Assembly: GCA_940337035.1 (NCBI GenBank)
Contig: CALNHX010003285.1
Location: 89,731-153,730 of the forward strand
DNA from: Agriotes lineatus
Lineage: Eukaryota > Arthropoda > Insecta > Coleoptera > Elateridae
DNA length: 64,000 bases
Direction of reading: 5' to 3'
In this document: positions 23,081 to 33,474 of the stretch, in pieces
How positions within the stretch are numbered: the stretch's first letter is position 1
How the letters are laid out: each line of letters starts with the position of its first letter
Program-made: the position numbers and the translations under genes
The notes under the pieces: model-generated
Seen by the model: the letters and a program-made list of their open reading frames with translations, nothing else
Database searches by the model: none
Told to the model about the DNA's origin: nothing

Positions 23081-24296
23081 AAAATGTAATGGAGGTATTT
23101 TTATGTGCTTTGTACTTTATTTGTGGTGTTTAGTGACCTGTATATGTGTATAACATAGGGGGCCAGTTGTATAAAGCTATGTTAAGTTTACGTGTTAGTT
23201 AGCAAAGTGCTAACTATGACACTGTGTTAACATCAGGTTATCCTTGAAAGTTTTATAAACCATTGCCAGGCCGTTGTCAGATTACACGAGTTTAACACGA
23301 AGTTAGCACGAGCACGTACGTTTTTTTTTTCGTTTACAGATTTGCGGTTGGCACTGTCGTCTGACAAATTTTAATTTGACAGCGATTATTTGTTTACTTG
23401 CATTTCGTGTGTGATAGAAATGGACAATTCTATTAATAAGCGGAGCGCTAATTTTACATTTAGGGAAAAGCAAACGTTACTGAACATCGTAGAAAAGTAA
23501 GTACCTAGTTTTAAATCGGTAAATCGCATACTTTCTTAAATATGTATACATTTCTAATTTCCTAAACGTTGCTGCAAAGCTTTGCAAGCTTAATCATTCT
23601 CTTAATCCTTTGATCCCGTCCTTATCTTTGCCTGTGTAGATCGTATAGGCGCCAGGGAAATCGTTAATAGGGCTTTACGTGCAATTCTTGGTACCAGCAT
23701 TTTGTGTTAATGGCTGGGTGGGGGGCTGTGCTCTGAGTCTAACTTTAAGTTTTCGGATCGATCGGAGAAATTGTTTTTCCGCAATATCGGAAGAAGTGTT
23801 GAAAACGGTTTTTTAGCAATTTCTCGTTTCCTGTTGCTCTGACGCTGAAATTGCATCAATACAAGTTTGTAGTTTATGAAATTCCTCAGAACTTTTGCGA
23901 ACATCTTTTTCTCGTGCGCTCAACAATTCAAAAGTTGTTACCCCATAAAGTCAAGAAATTAAGGTTTGAAATGGGTTTTACGTAAATATATCGCTTTTAG
24001 TTAATCCTACGATAAAAAATACTCTTATATTTTTTGTAGAACAACTAATTTGCATAAAATTTGTGTATAAGTATTTTTCCATTTGGACAATTATTTACCG
24101 TTCTACAGCGCCGCAAATGTCGCAAGTCACGTAAATCTTACATTTAATGTGCACTTTCGAACGGCCCTGTTCCTTCGAGTGTGTCGCACCAACTGTTTTC
24201 CACACCACCTTTGAGGTACAGCTTGTGGCGCGTTTTCTTTTACGTGGTCTCCCCTATAGGCCTAATCCACGAAGTGTATTTCTACACTTCCCTTGG

Positions 24297-25868
24297 TCAT
24301 TTTGATGGGCCGGGTTCTGCATCGTCAATTCCAATCATTGCAGAATCGTCGATTTTGTCGCCTTTGTTAAGTTGTGTTTCCCTTGAAACGAACTCGGGAA
24401 GAGAAAATATGTCATCGTCGTAGCTGGTGTGGTATTCGTGTTCATCTGTAGCAAGCATTCTGGAGATTTCTTGCGCGTTCTCACAGGATACCCCGGCGCA
24501 TATGGAGCAAATTGCGGTGCACTTTAAACCCGCTTTGTGGCAGCCACAAGCCTTTCCACATTTGGTCTTACACCCGCATGAAATTAATTTAATTATTGCA
24601 GTAGGCGCGGGAGGCTCAGTGCTAGGCACCGGTGTAAGCGTACGGCCACGTTTCTTCCAGCCCCATCTTTCCGCGGGTAGAGTGTCATTTCCAAGCCAGG
24701 TTTGAACTTGATGGTATGTCCGGAATGCGTGCATCCTGGCCGTGTCTTTTGTAGGTGGCAGGGATGCCAGATTAAACGTTGACTTCGCAAGTGATTTCGC
24801 GAAGTGTTTGTATCGCAGCAAGTTGATTGACTTGTCGTTATGGATGTCTCCACCGTACAACGCAATAAAAAATTGCTCTCCCGCTAATGCAGGATTTCTT
24901 AACTTGGCGTCCATGGCATGAGTGCTGGGGGTCCATATCAGATGGCATGAGTGCTGGGGTTACATGTCAGATATGAAGACAATAAATACTGCGCGTGATC
25001 CATCTTAAAATGTAAGTAGGTAGGTACTTTTGCCCAGAAAGCTTTAATCAGGAATGATATCAAAGACGAAGATCTTGTTAAAGATGATTTAGCCATGAGA
25101 TCCAAAGCAGTGTTGCGAGATCAATTTAACGCAACGGATGTTTCCGATTTTTGGTGTAGTTTAGGACAAGCTTACCCGCTCCTTGTTAAACGAGCAATGT
25201 CCATATTAATTCTGTTTGCTACTACGTACCTTTGGGAGTCAGGGTTCTCAGTATTAGTGTCAATTTAAACTAAAAATCGTAACCGACTAGACGTCAAAGG
25301 TGGTATGCGTCTTGCCTTGTCTAAGATAATTCCTCAATTTAGTGTCCTTATCGAACGGAAGCAGCAGCAACCGTTCCATTAAACAACCGTCACGCGCTAA
25401 TCTTTACTTTGTCTTGATAATAAATACGTTTTTTTCAAAATGCCTTGTCCTCTTTCCCTACAATTAAGTTTGGAAGGGGTCCGTCAGATTGTTAAAATTT
25501 TGAAAGTGGCCCGTGACTACAAAAAGGTTAAGAAACCCTGCGCTAATGCGATGATATCCGCGTCTACATCTTTCTGTACAAAGTGATTCGCTGCAGATTC
25601 CAGGGTAGGTGTCGTTTCTAGGGTTTTAAGTAATTTCACTTTGCCCATACCGTAAGCAGCCGATGTTGTGCTACAACCAAAAAATGCATGCAAGAACAAG
25701 ATATGCTTTGATACAGCATCGCCGTGTTTCACGCATGATGTAGAGTATTGCTGTTCCTTTGTATTCAGTTTTCCGGGATTGCAAAGAAAAACGTTTGCAC
25801 AGTTCCGTCCTAGTGTGGTCAGAAGGACCAATATGTCGATGTCCTCGGCGACAATGGTTTCAGGTGTC
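24297..25868 (-). pseudogene. Cys-rich PIN/XPG-like gene, interrupted by a hAT remnant
   Basis: On the minus strand the frame from 25868 reads ETIVAEDIDILVLLTTLG, an acidic pattern like PIN/XPG-type nucleases. It continues with HILFLHAFFGCSTTSAAYG and ends at 25549. After a nested 651-bp hAT piece it resumes at 24881 with GEQFFIALYGG, NLASLPPTKDTARMHAFRTY, ERWGWKKRGRTLTPVPST and a CXC-type cysteine cluster (CGCKTKCGKACGCHKAGLKC, then CSICAGVSC). An acidic tail follows to 24297. The upstream part is not visible. The family is common in arthropod genomes and often multicopy, which suggests association with transposons; its biochemical role is unknown to me. The nuclease reading is inferred from motif shape. 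Confidence 0.6.
24890..25540 (+). mobile_element. hAT remnant with transposase C-terminus
   Basis: Ends are CAGGATTTCTTAAC at 24890 and GTTAAGAAACCCTG ending at 25540. CGCTAATG is duplicated exactly on both sides (24882-24889 and 25541-25548). Inside on +, 25080-25383 encodes the hAT dimerisation region (FWCSLGQAYPLLVKRAMSIL, LWESGFSVLV, KNRNRLDVKGGMRLALSKI). The catalytic part is deleted, so this is an internally deleted copy. Confidence 0.85.
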
Positions 25869-26206
25869 TAGCCCTGAGCCTCCCGCGCCTCTTGCAATAA
25901 TAAAATTAATTTCATGCGAGTGCAAGACCAAATGTGGAAAGGCCTATGGCTGTCGCAAAACGGGTTTAAAGTGCACCGCCATTTGCTTCCCGCCGGAGAA
26001 TCCTGTGAGAACGTGCAGGAATTCTCCAGAATGCTTACTACAGATGTTGACGAATATCACATCAACTATGACGACAACATATTTTCTCTTTCCGAGTTCT
26101 TTTCAAAGGAAACACAACTTGACAAGGGCGATAAAATCAACGATTCTGCAATGAGTGGGATCAACGATGCAGAACCCGGTCCATCAAAAAGACCATGGGA
26201 AGTGTG
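25864..26206 (+). pseudogene. Arm-borne copy of the Cys-rich gene 3' part
   Basis: The right arm repeats, in inverted orientation, the C-terminal half of the gene in the left arm: PEPPAPLAIIKLISCECKTK, then a mutated cysteine cluster, then SRMLTTDVDEYH and KINDSAMSGINDAEPGPSK. A frameshift near 25995 breaks the cysteine cluster. No start or upstream domain accompanies it. Confidence 0.7.
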
Positions 26207-27017
26207 AGACTGTTAGAAATACACTTTGTGGAGTAGGCATATCGGGGAGACCACATAAAAAGACGCGCTACAAACTGTACCTCAAAGGAACAGTACCGTT
26301 CGAAAGTGCACACTAAATGTACGATTTACGTGACTTGCGACATTTGCGGCGCTGTAGAACGGTAAATAATTGTTCAAATAGAAAAATGCTCATATACAAA
26401 TTTTATGCAAATTAGTTGTTCTACAATAAACATAAGAATATTTTTTATCGTAGGATTAACTGAAAGCGATATATTTACGTAAAACCCATTTCAACCCTTA
26501 ATTTCTTGACTTTATGGGGTAACAACTTTTGAATTGTTGAGCGCACGAAAAAAAGGCATTTCCAAAAGTTGTGAGGAATTTCATAAACTACAAACTTGTA
26601 TTGATGCAATTTCAGCGTCAGAGCAACAGGAAACGAGAAATTGCTGAAAAACCGTTTTCAACACTTCTTCCGATATTGCGGAAAAACAATTTCTCCGATC
26701 GATCCGAAAACTTAAAGTTAGACTCAGAGCACAGCCCCCCACCCAGCCATTAACACAAAATGCTGGTACCAAGAATTGCATGTAAAAATTCCCTGGCGCC
26801 TGTACTAAGATATAAATCAGTAATTGAGAATAAGGGAACATCTGCCACAATCTTACACGAAAAGAACGAAGCCTGGAAGTTGGCTACTGAAGAATATAAT
26901 TCTGAAACGGAGACCCTCAGAAATGCCAAACAATTGCGCTTTTTATATGTGAATTTAAAACGCAAAACACGGAAGGACGTGGCAGAACATTTCCCCAAAC
27001 AGCATTCTTGAATAAAA

Positions 27018-27359
27018 CTTAATAATAAAAAATGGGTGGATGACGACGTGATTATATCTAGTGTCAATCTAAAAGACTTGCACATTTTAAAATGCTCTTA
27101 TCCCGAGTTGCTAAATATATACAAGCAACCTAAACAGAAGCATATTGCTTTAATAAAAACTACAAAAATTACTTTATTACCAAAACAAAATTTTTAATTC
27201 TGACAATCCCCCACGGGAGGCATGGAAGGTTGTTTCCGAATTATCCAATAAAAATAAAAAGTTAAATAACATTGCATTAAATGTCAACGGCACTGTAATT
27301 GAGGATCCGCAACTGATAGCAGAGCAGTTCAATAAATTTTTTATTGACGCTCCCTTAGT
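27018..27359 (+). pseudogene. LINE fragment (endonuclease-RT linker region)
   Basis: Two frames (27018-27204 and ~27210-27359) encode KKWVDDDVIISSVNLKDLHI, NIYKQPKQKHIALIKTTK, then NPPREAWKVVSELSNKN and EDPQLIAEQFNKFFIDAP. This is the linker before the reverse transcriptase of a CR1/Jockey-like ORF2. It ends exactly where fold-back element 2 begins. Confidence 0.6.
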
Positions 27360-28669
27360 AGGCCAGTCGACAAGTACATTTTAGCGGGAATAATTCCGGA
27401 CAAGCTGAAATAAATTTTAATCTGTTCTGTTGGGACTCAGAAAAAATATATTAATTTTGCACCCCTTGACAGGCCCGGATTTAACCGCTATGCTTAAAAA
27501 AAGGTCTAAATTTTTATATTTTTCCTAATATTAGTGAATATTTCGATTAGTATCAACTTTTGAGCAAAATACGTAGTTATCAAAATTAAAGAAGAGTAAA
27601 TTCTCTACAAAAAATGTTCTATACATTTTTGTCATATATTCGCTTGTTCGAATTTATAGGCGTCGAAATAATTTTTTTTTCGAGCATTTGCTTGTTACTT
27701 TCTTTTACGATAAAAGAAGTATTGGATTCACCCTAAAAATTCGAAATTGAGTTTTCGACAGATCTTCACGTTTTAAAGTGCCCTGAACCCAAAAAACATG
27801 TTTTTGTTCATTGCTCTGTCTGTGTGTCGGTCTGTCTGTGTGTCTGTTTGTGAACAGAATATCTCAAAACGAAAAGAGGTATGACGTTGAAACTTCATAT
27901 ATAAGTTTTGTGTACTATCTAGGTGCGACAGCAGGCTTTTGAAAAAAATCGCATAACCGGAAGTAGGTGTTTACTCTTGTAATTTTTCAGTTTTTTTGGA
28001 TTTTTTCAAAAACGGCTCTAACGATTTTTTTCAAACTTTACAGTTTTATTAAATTTTTAATGTGTATTGATGTGAGCTAGGCAATTTTTCAGTCGAATAC
28101 CTCTAAAATGGGTTTCTTTTGTTTTCTTTTCCATTTTTTTTATTAACTCCTATTTTAAATAGAACACCCAGTATATTATTACATTCTTGAATTCAGCTTA
28201 AAATTTTAGAGAAAATTTGTCTCTTGTACTAACGCTCTATTTTGTATGGTTTCTGTACAAATTGCAATTTTAAAAATTTTTTGACAAATGCTTGAATGTA
28301 TGTACCTATGTATGTATGTATAATCGATAACCTCGTTTTACCTTGCGGTGTAGAGGCTGGTGCTTTATGTGCTTGCATTTTGCGGTACAATGCTCAACTT
28401 GCCCCGGAGTCGGGATACAAAGTTAAAGATTAAAAATCAAATTTTGGCTAATTATAAAATCACTATGAAAGGAAGTTGTGTGCGTGTATCACACCAGATT
28501 TTTTTTATTATTATTGACGTTCCACTATTCCAACTTTGCTAACTTCAAGTTTTTTACTTCCTTTTACTATAAAGGAAGTATTGGATTCACCCCAAAAATT
28601 CGAAATTGAGTTTTCAACGGATCTTCACGTTTTAGAGTCCCCTGATCCCAAAAAACATATTTTTTTTCA

Positions 28670-28732
28670 TTGGTTTGTGTGTCTGTGTGTCTGTCTGTCT
28701 GTCTGTGTGTCTGTCTGTCTGTCTGTGAACAG
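28670..28732. repeat. (TGTC)n/(TGTG)n simple repeat
   Basis: A run of TGTC and TGTG units, expanded relative to the shorter equivalents in the two arms of fold-back element 2. Confidence 0.8.
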
Positions 28733-29234
28733 AATATCTCAAAAACGAAAAGAGGTATGGCGTTGAAACTTCATATATAAGTTTTGTGTACTATGTAGAT
28801 GAGACAGCAAGCTTTTGAAGAAAAACGCATAACCGGAAGTAGGTGTTTACTCTTGTGATTTTTCAGTTTTTTTCGATTTTTTCAAAAACGGCTCTAACGA
28901 TTTTTTTTAAACTTTACATTTTTCTTACATTTTTAATGTGTATTGATGTGAGATAGGTGATTTTCCAGTTGAATACTTCTAAAGTGGGTTTCTTTTGTTT
29001 TTTTTTCTATTTTTTTTATTAACTCCTATTTTAAATAAAACACCCGGTATATTATTACATTTTTGAATTCACCTTAAAATTCTAGAGAAAATTTGTCTTT
29101 TCAACTAACACTCGATTTTGTACCGTTTTTGTAGAATTTGTAATTTTTGAAAATTTTTAACAAATGGTTAAAAATTAAAAATGAAATTTTTGACTAATTA
29201 TAAGATCACTGTAAAAGGAAGTTGTGTGAGTGTA

Positions 29235-30056
29235 TCACACCAGATTTTTTTGAAGTTGACTGCTCATCAATTTTTTTTGCCTTTTTGATGTTGGTGGTTG
29301 TTCAATATCACTTTGAGTTTCAACAATATCTGTCTCGTGTTCCGAATTTGCTTCATAATCTTGGGAATGTTCTATTGATTGTTCTAGATCGATATGCAAG
29401 TCCTCGTCGTCGTCTTCGTCGTCTACTTCGATCACGTCCACAGTATTCATACAAGATTTGCCCTGACAGAAACCACATATTACTGAGCAGTGAAAACCTG
29501 CTTTGCGACAAGATACATTACAACCTTTGGCGCATTTACAAGAAATTAGTTTCAGTAATTCTTGGGGAGCTGCGTCTTGTACAGTGGGAATGGGCATTAA
29601 TCCATTCTTTGAATTTCTCCATCCCCACTCGAAATGTGATTTTTCGTTTCCATACCATAGCTGAATTTGGTTGTAAGTACGGAACGAGTGCAAGCGAGCT
29701 GCGTCTTTGGTTGGTGGTAATGATGCTAGATTTGGTAAACTTCTGTTAATAGATTGTACGAAACACTGGTACCTATACCTGTTCAATGATACACAGTGTG
29801 TTGATCCATAAAGAAGAAGAAGAAATTGTTCTCCCACTTTATCTATTTCCTCTGGGGACGCGTTTGGGTCTTTGAAAATTTGAACAGCCTTCTGTAAGTT
29901 TTTCTCTTTCTGTAGAAGTTTAACGAACTTCATTTTCCCCTGCCTGTATTGTGCGGAAACAGTATCGCAGCCACTAAATGCATGCAGAAATAAAGTGTTG
30001 TCCCTAATTGAATCATCCGGAATTACTCCCGCTAGCAGCCATTTCAAAAAACTCAT
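29235..30056 (-). pseudogene. Second copy of the Cys-rich PIN/XPG-like family
   Basis: A 273-codon open frame on - includes DNTLFLHAFSGCDTVSAQYR, KVGEQFLLLLYGS, NLASLPPTKDAARLHSFRTY, FEWGWRNSKNGLMPIPTV and a cysteine cluster (CKCAKGCNVSCRKAGFHC, then CGFCQGKSC). It ends with an acidic region and a basic tail. The order of blocks matches the copy at 24.3-25.9 kb. The frame starts mid-protein, and the ED-D-type segment seen in the other copy is missing. One upstream coding-like stretch (LYVLASGGTMLNLSR) lies in a different frame at 30066-30160. The C-terminal part is intact, but the gene is 5'-incomplete. Function unknown. Confidence 0.6.
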
Positions 30057-31202
30057 CGGCTGGCCTATTAGCCAAAATTTGATTTTTAATCTTTAACTTT
30101 GTATCCCGAATCCGGGACAAGTTGAGCATTGTACCGCCAGATGCAAGCACATAAAGCAGCAGCTTGTACACCGCAAGTATTATACATACATACAAGCATT
30201 TGTCAAAAATTTTCAAAAATTGCAATTTATACAGAAACCGTACACAATAGAGCGTTAGTTTAAGAGACAAATTTTCTCTAAAATTTTAAGCTGAATTCAA
30301 GAATGTAATAATATACTGGGTGTTCTATTTAAAATAGGAGTTAATAAAAAAAATTGGAAAAGAAAACAAAAGAAACCCATTTTAGAGGTATTCGACTGAA
30401 AAATTGCCTAGCTCACATCAATACACATTAAAATTTAATAAAATTGTAAGTTTGAAAAAAATCGTTAGAGCCGTTTTTGAAGAAATCAAAAAAACTAAAA
30501 AATCACAAGAGTAAACACCTACTTCCGGTTATGCGATTTTCTTCAAAAGCTTGCTGTCGCATCTAGATAGTACACAAAACTTATATATGAAGTTTCAACG
30601 TCATACCTCTTTTCGTTTTGAGATATTCTGTTCACAAACAGACACACAGACAGACCGACACACAGACAGAGCAATGAACAAAAACATGTTTTTTGGGTTC
30701 AGGGCACTTTAAAACGTGAAGATCTGTTGAAAACTCAATTTCGAATTTTTAGGGTGAATCCAATACTTCTTTTATCGTAAAAGAAAGTAACAAGCAAATG
30801 CTCGAAAAAAAAATATTTCGACGCCTATGAATTCGAAACAAGCGAATATATGACAAAAATGTATAGAACATTTTTTGTAGAGAATTTACTCTTCTTTAAT
30901 TTTGATAACTACGTATTTTGCTCAAAAGTTGATACTAATCGAGATATTCACTAATATTAGGAAAAATATAAAAATTTAGACCTTTTTTTAAGCATAGCGG
31001 TTAAATCCGGGCCTGTCAAGGGGTGCAAAATTAATATATATATTCTGAGTCCCAACAGAACAGATTAAAATTTATTCCAGCTTGTCCGGAATTACTCCCG
31101 CTAACAGCCATTTTAAAAGACTTATCGACTGGCCTAATTACAATAATATTAATAATACATATTGCCTTCAACATACTATAACTTCTAATTTATAAATTTT
31201 AG

Positions 31203-33307
31203 AATTCCTGGCCGAAGCAGTATACCTAAGCGTAGATCCATATATGAGAGCATACTCTCATCAACTTCGCGAAGGAATTACAATGATAGGATCTCAAGTT
31301 GCCAAGTAAGTGAAAATGGGTGTATCACAAACCTTTTTTATACAATACAATTTTTCAAGAATAATCCAGTCAAAGAACAAAGACTTTCCCGTTAACAAAC
31401 ATGTGGTGGGCCAATTCGGATGGCGAAGCCACACAATCTCCGAGGGTAAATCTGTAAACCCGGACGTCATGCCACCATATATAATACCAGACTTTGGCAA
31501 GTTGCCTTTGTCTTTAGCACTAGGATCTCTTGGAATGCCAGGGTATGAAATAAATAAGCCAAGGTGTTAAATATTAAGAAAACCTTTACAGAAACACAGC
31601 CTACTTCGGATTCTTGGAAATATGCAAGCCGAAAGCTGGAGAGACAGTGGTAGTGACTGGAGCAGGGGGTGCTGTTGGTAGCCACGTAGGACAAATTGCC
31701 AAACTAAAGGGTTGTAACGTTATTGGAATTACGGGTTCAGAGGAAAAATGCAAGTGGATTAAGAGTCTTGGTTTCGATCATGCTATTAATTACAAAACTG
31801 CCAATTTGCACACGGCATTGGCAGAGGCTGCACCTAGAGGAGTTGACTGCTATTTCGATAATGTAAGTAAAAGAAAACAAGCAATAAGGTAGCTGAAACA
31901 TTCACAGCAAATGTTTAAAGAATTGGGGCATTATTGAAACATAATACAATGAACACCTGCTTTATATATGTCCTATTTTTAGTCCAAAAGGTTGGATTCT
32001 ATAAGAACCTTTTTAATTAAAGAGCGATAAGAAAACTAGTCTAAAAGAGAAAGTGAATTTCTAATGGAAATTAACAATTATGGATATTTTAATAATAATA
32101 ATAATACATGGCTTTATTTTCTCAGATACAGAAAAAAGGTGAAGTTCAACTAAAAGATATAACCAAATGTGGATATTATTTGACAATTACTCATAGTATT
32201 CCAATACTGTAGTAAAAATGTTATTTTAAAATCAATATATCCACCTGTTGTTTTTATTGAAAGAATATAATCTATCAGGTTGTAAAAACAAAAACTTCAA
32301 GACCTGTAAACATGTACAACAACAAAAATATCTAATAATGAAATTGTGTGAAGTGTCTAATTATACTATTTATAAAAATACTGTGTTGTATCGGGTGTTT
32401 AAGCAACAGTTTTTGCATTAACTTGAGCAGAACATATATATTAATTTACATTTATTTTACAGGTAGGAGGAGAAGTTAGTAGCATTATAATTCAACACAT
32501 GCATAAATTTGGTCGAGTTTCGGTATGTGGATCAATTTCCTCCTACAACAGTGACATCCGTAATCTTCCTAAAGGTAATTTGTCAAAATAATGTAATTAG
32601 TAAGGCATTTAGTTATGAGTAAAACAACGTTGATTTTCTTGTAATAGTCTGGAAAATCACAATTATAAACAAAATCATTTATTACGTAGATTATATTAGT
32701 AATATAACATCGTGATTAGAAAGTCATCAAAATTATTTTTGGCCAGTTGTTTTTTAAATTAACTTTTTAATTAGCGATTGACGGTTTGCTGAAACAATGC
32801 TTTTTAATTTCAATGTAAAATTAATCAAATGCAAAAATAGACCGCTGGTAACTGTCATGAATAGAAACTAATTTCGTTTAGTCAATACGATACAGTAAAG
32901 GGGTATTTTGCACTTATCTCTCAGGCTTTGACATTTTGCCTACTGTATCCAGCAGAAAACTGAAATGACAATTGTTTTAGCCCTATGCTATAACGTCATG
33001 ATTAGATGAATCACGCGGTAAAACATTAGCCCAAACAACTACTTACTATATGAAAATTTAATGGTATTTATTTTCAGCAACTGTGATACAACCATCGGTG
33101 GTGTTCCAACAGTTGGAAATAAAAGGTTTTGTAGTGAGCAATTGGAATAATCGCTGGATGGAAGGCATCAAACAAAATCTCCAATGGATACAAGAAGGAA
33201 AGGTGAAGTACAAGGAAACGATAACTGAAGGATTCGAAAACATGACCAAAGCATTTATTAGCCTCCTTAATGGAGAAAATACTGGAAAAGCAGTTGTTAA
33301 AGCTTAA
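31203..33307 (+). CDS. Ptgr1: Prostaglandin reductase 1-like, copy A (first exon not found)
   Basis: Five exons with clean GT-AG borders: 31203-31305, 31360-31542, 31592-31862, 32463-32574 and 33078-33307 (TAA). They encode 298 residues of a zinc-free medium-chain reductase that uses NADPH on alkenals and oxo-prostaglandins (known for the family). Motifs: FLAEAVYLSVDPYMRAYSH, the dinucleotide site VTGAGGAVGSHVGQIA, CYFDNVGGE, and the substrate-side CGSISSYN. The last exon has the family-typical WNNRWMEGI and TITEGFENMTKAF. Exon 2 starts in phase 1, as in copy B, so a first exon of ~36 codons ending in a DG-E junction is expected. I found none between 1158 and 31202. AATAAA lies at 33358. It is either a gene with a distant or lost first exon, or a 5'-truncated duplicate. 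Confidence 0.88.
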
Positions 33308-33474
33308 CACAATACCCTTTGAATATCTAATTTTTAGTCTGTACCAAATTCATGCCAAATAAAATTATAAATGATGTATTAATGCCTTATCTTTTCTAAA
33401 ACTTGACTATCATGAATAAAAAAATCTCTGATTGACTTTAAATTTAATTTAATAACATATCTGTGTCATCTACA

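Larger units (their letters stand above)
23647..26801. mobile_element. Fold-back element 1 with ~0.95-kb inverted arms
   Basis: The arms are 23647-24629 and 25864-26801. They start with AGGCGCCAGGG, share GCAATTCTTGGTACCAGCAT and CACCCAGCCATTAACACAAA (or its inverse), and run to the GCGCGGGAGGCTCAG region. Target flanks are GTAT on the left and GTAC on the right, an imperfect 4-bp duplication. The unique centre carries a Cys-rich, nuclease-like gene on -, whose 3' part extends into the left arm, so the right arm holds a second, inverted copy of it. A hAT remnant is nested in the centre. I cannot name the superfamily with confidence. Confidence 0.75.
23157..27011 (+). pseudogene. Second Harbinger-type Myb/SANT gene, split by a fold-back
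   Basis: GGGGCCAGTTGTATAAAGC at about 23158 looks like a Harbinger terminus. An ATG at 23420 opens a first exon (NKRSANFTFREKQTLLNIVE) that ends at 23496 on a GTAAGT donor. The matching second part lies 3.3 kb away, at 26806-27011: RYKSVIENKGTSA, NEAWKLATEEYNSE and KQLRFLYVNLKRKTRKD, then TGA. Together these give the standard N-terminal Myb/SANT domain of this family. The 3155-bp fold-back element at 23647-26801 sits between them. No C-terminal exon or right-hand terminus is visible. Confidence 0.65.
27360..31137. mobile_element. Fold-back element 2 with ~1.07-kb inverted arms
   Basis: The arms are about 27360-28450 and 30066-31137. They begin and end with GGCCAGTCGA/TCGAYTGGCC and share TTCTGTTGGGACTCAG, CACCCCTTGACAGGCCCGGA, GGCGTCGAAATA-type sequence, a TGTCTG-rich block, CGCATAACCGGAAGTAGGTG and TACAATGCTCAACTTG. 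The centre contains a third, direct copy of the middle of the arm (about 28540-29230) and a Cys-rich gene on -. Flanking bases are GTA on the left and TAA on the right, with no clear target duplication beyond TA. The right arm ends only 66 bp before exon 2 of reductase copy A. Confidence 0.75.

Noticed and set aside
23155..23400. Right-hand terminus of the intact Myb/SANT gene's element
   Set aside because: The GGGCCAGTTGTATAAAGC sequence is oriented as the start of the next Harbinger-like copy and does not match the GGCCTATTCTGTAACTC sequence left of the intact gene.
26750..27085. 111-codon minus-strand frame
   Set aside because: Antisense of the second Myb/SANT exon, which matches the family on the plus strand.
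27360..31137. Polinton/Maverick identity for the long-arm element
   Set aside because: No DNA polymerase B, integrase, ATPase or capsid-type gene is present, and the element is only 3.8 kb.
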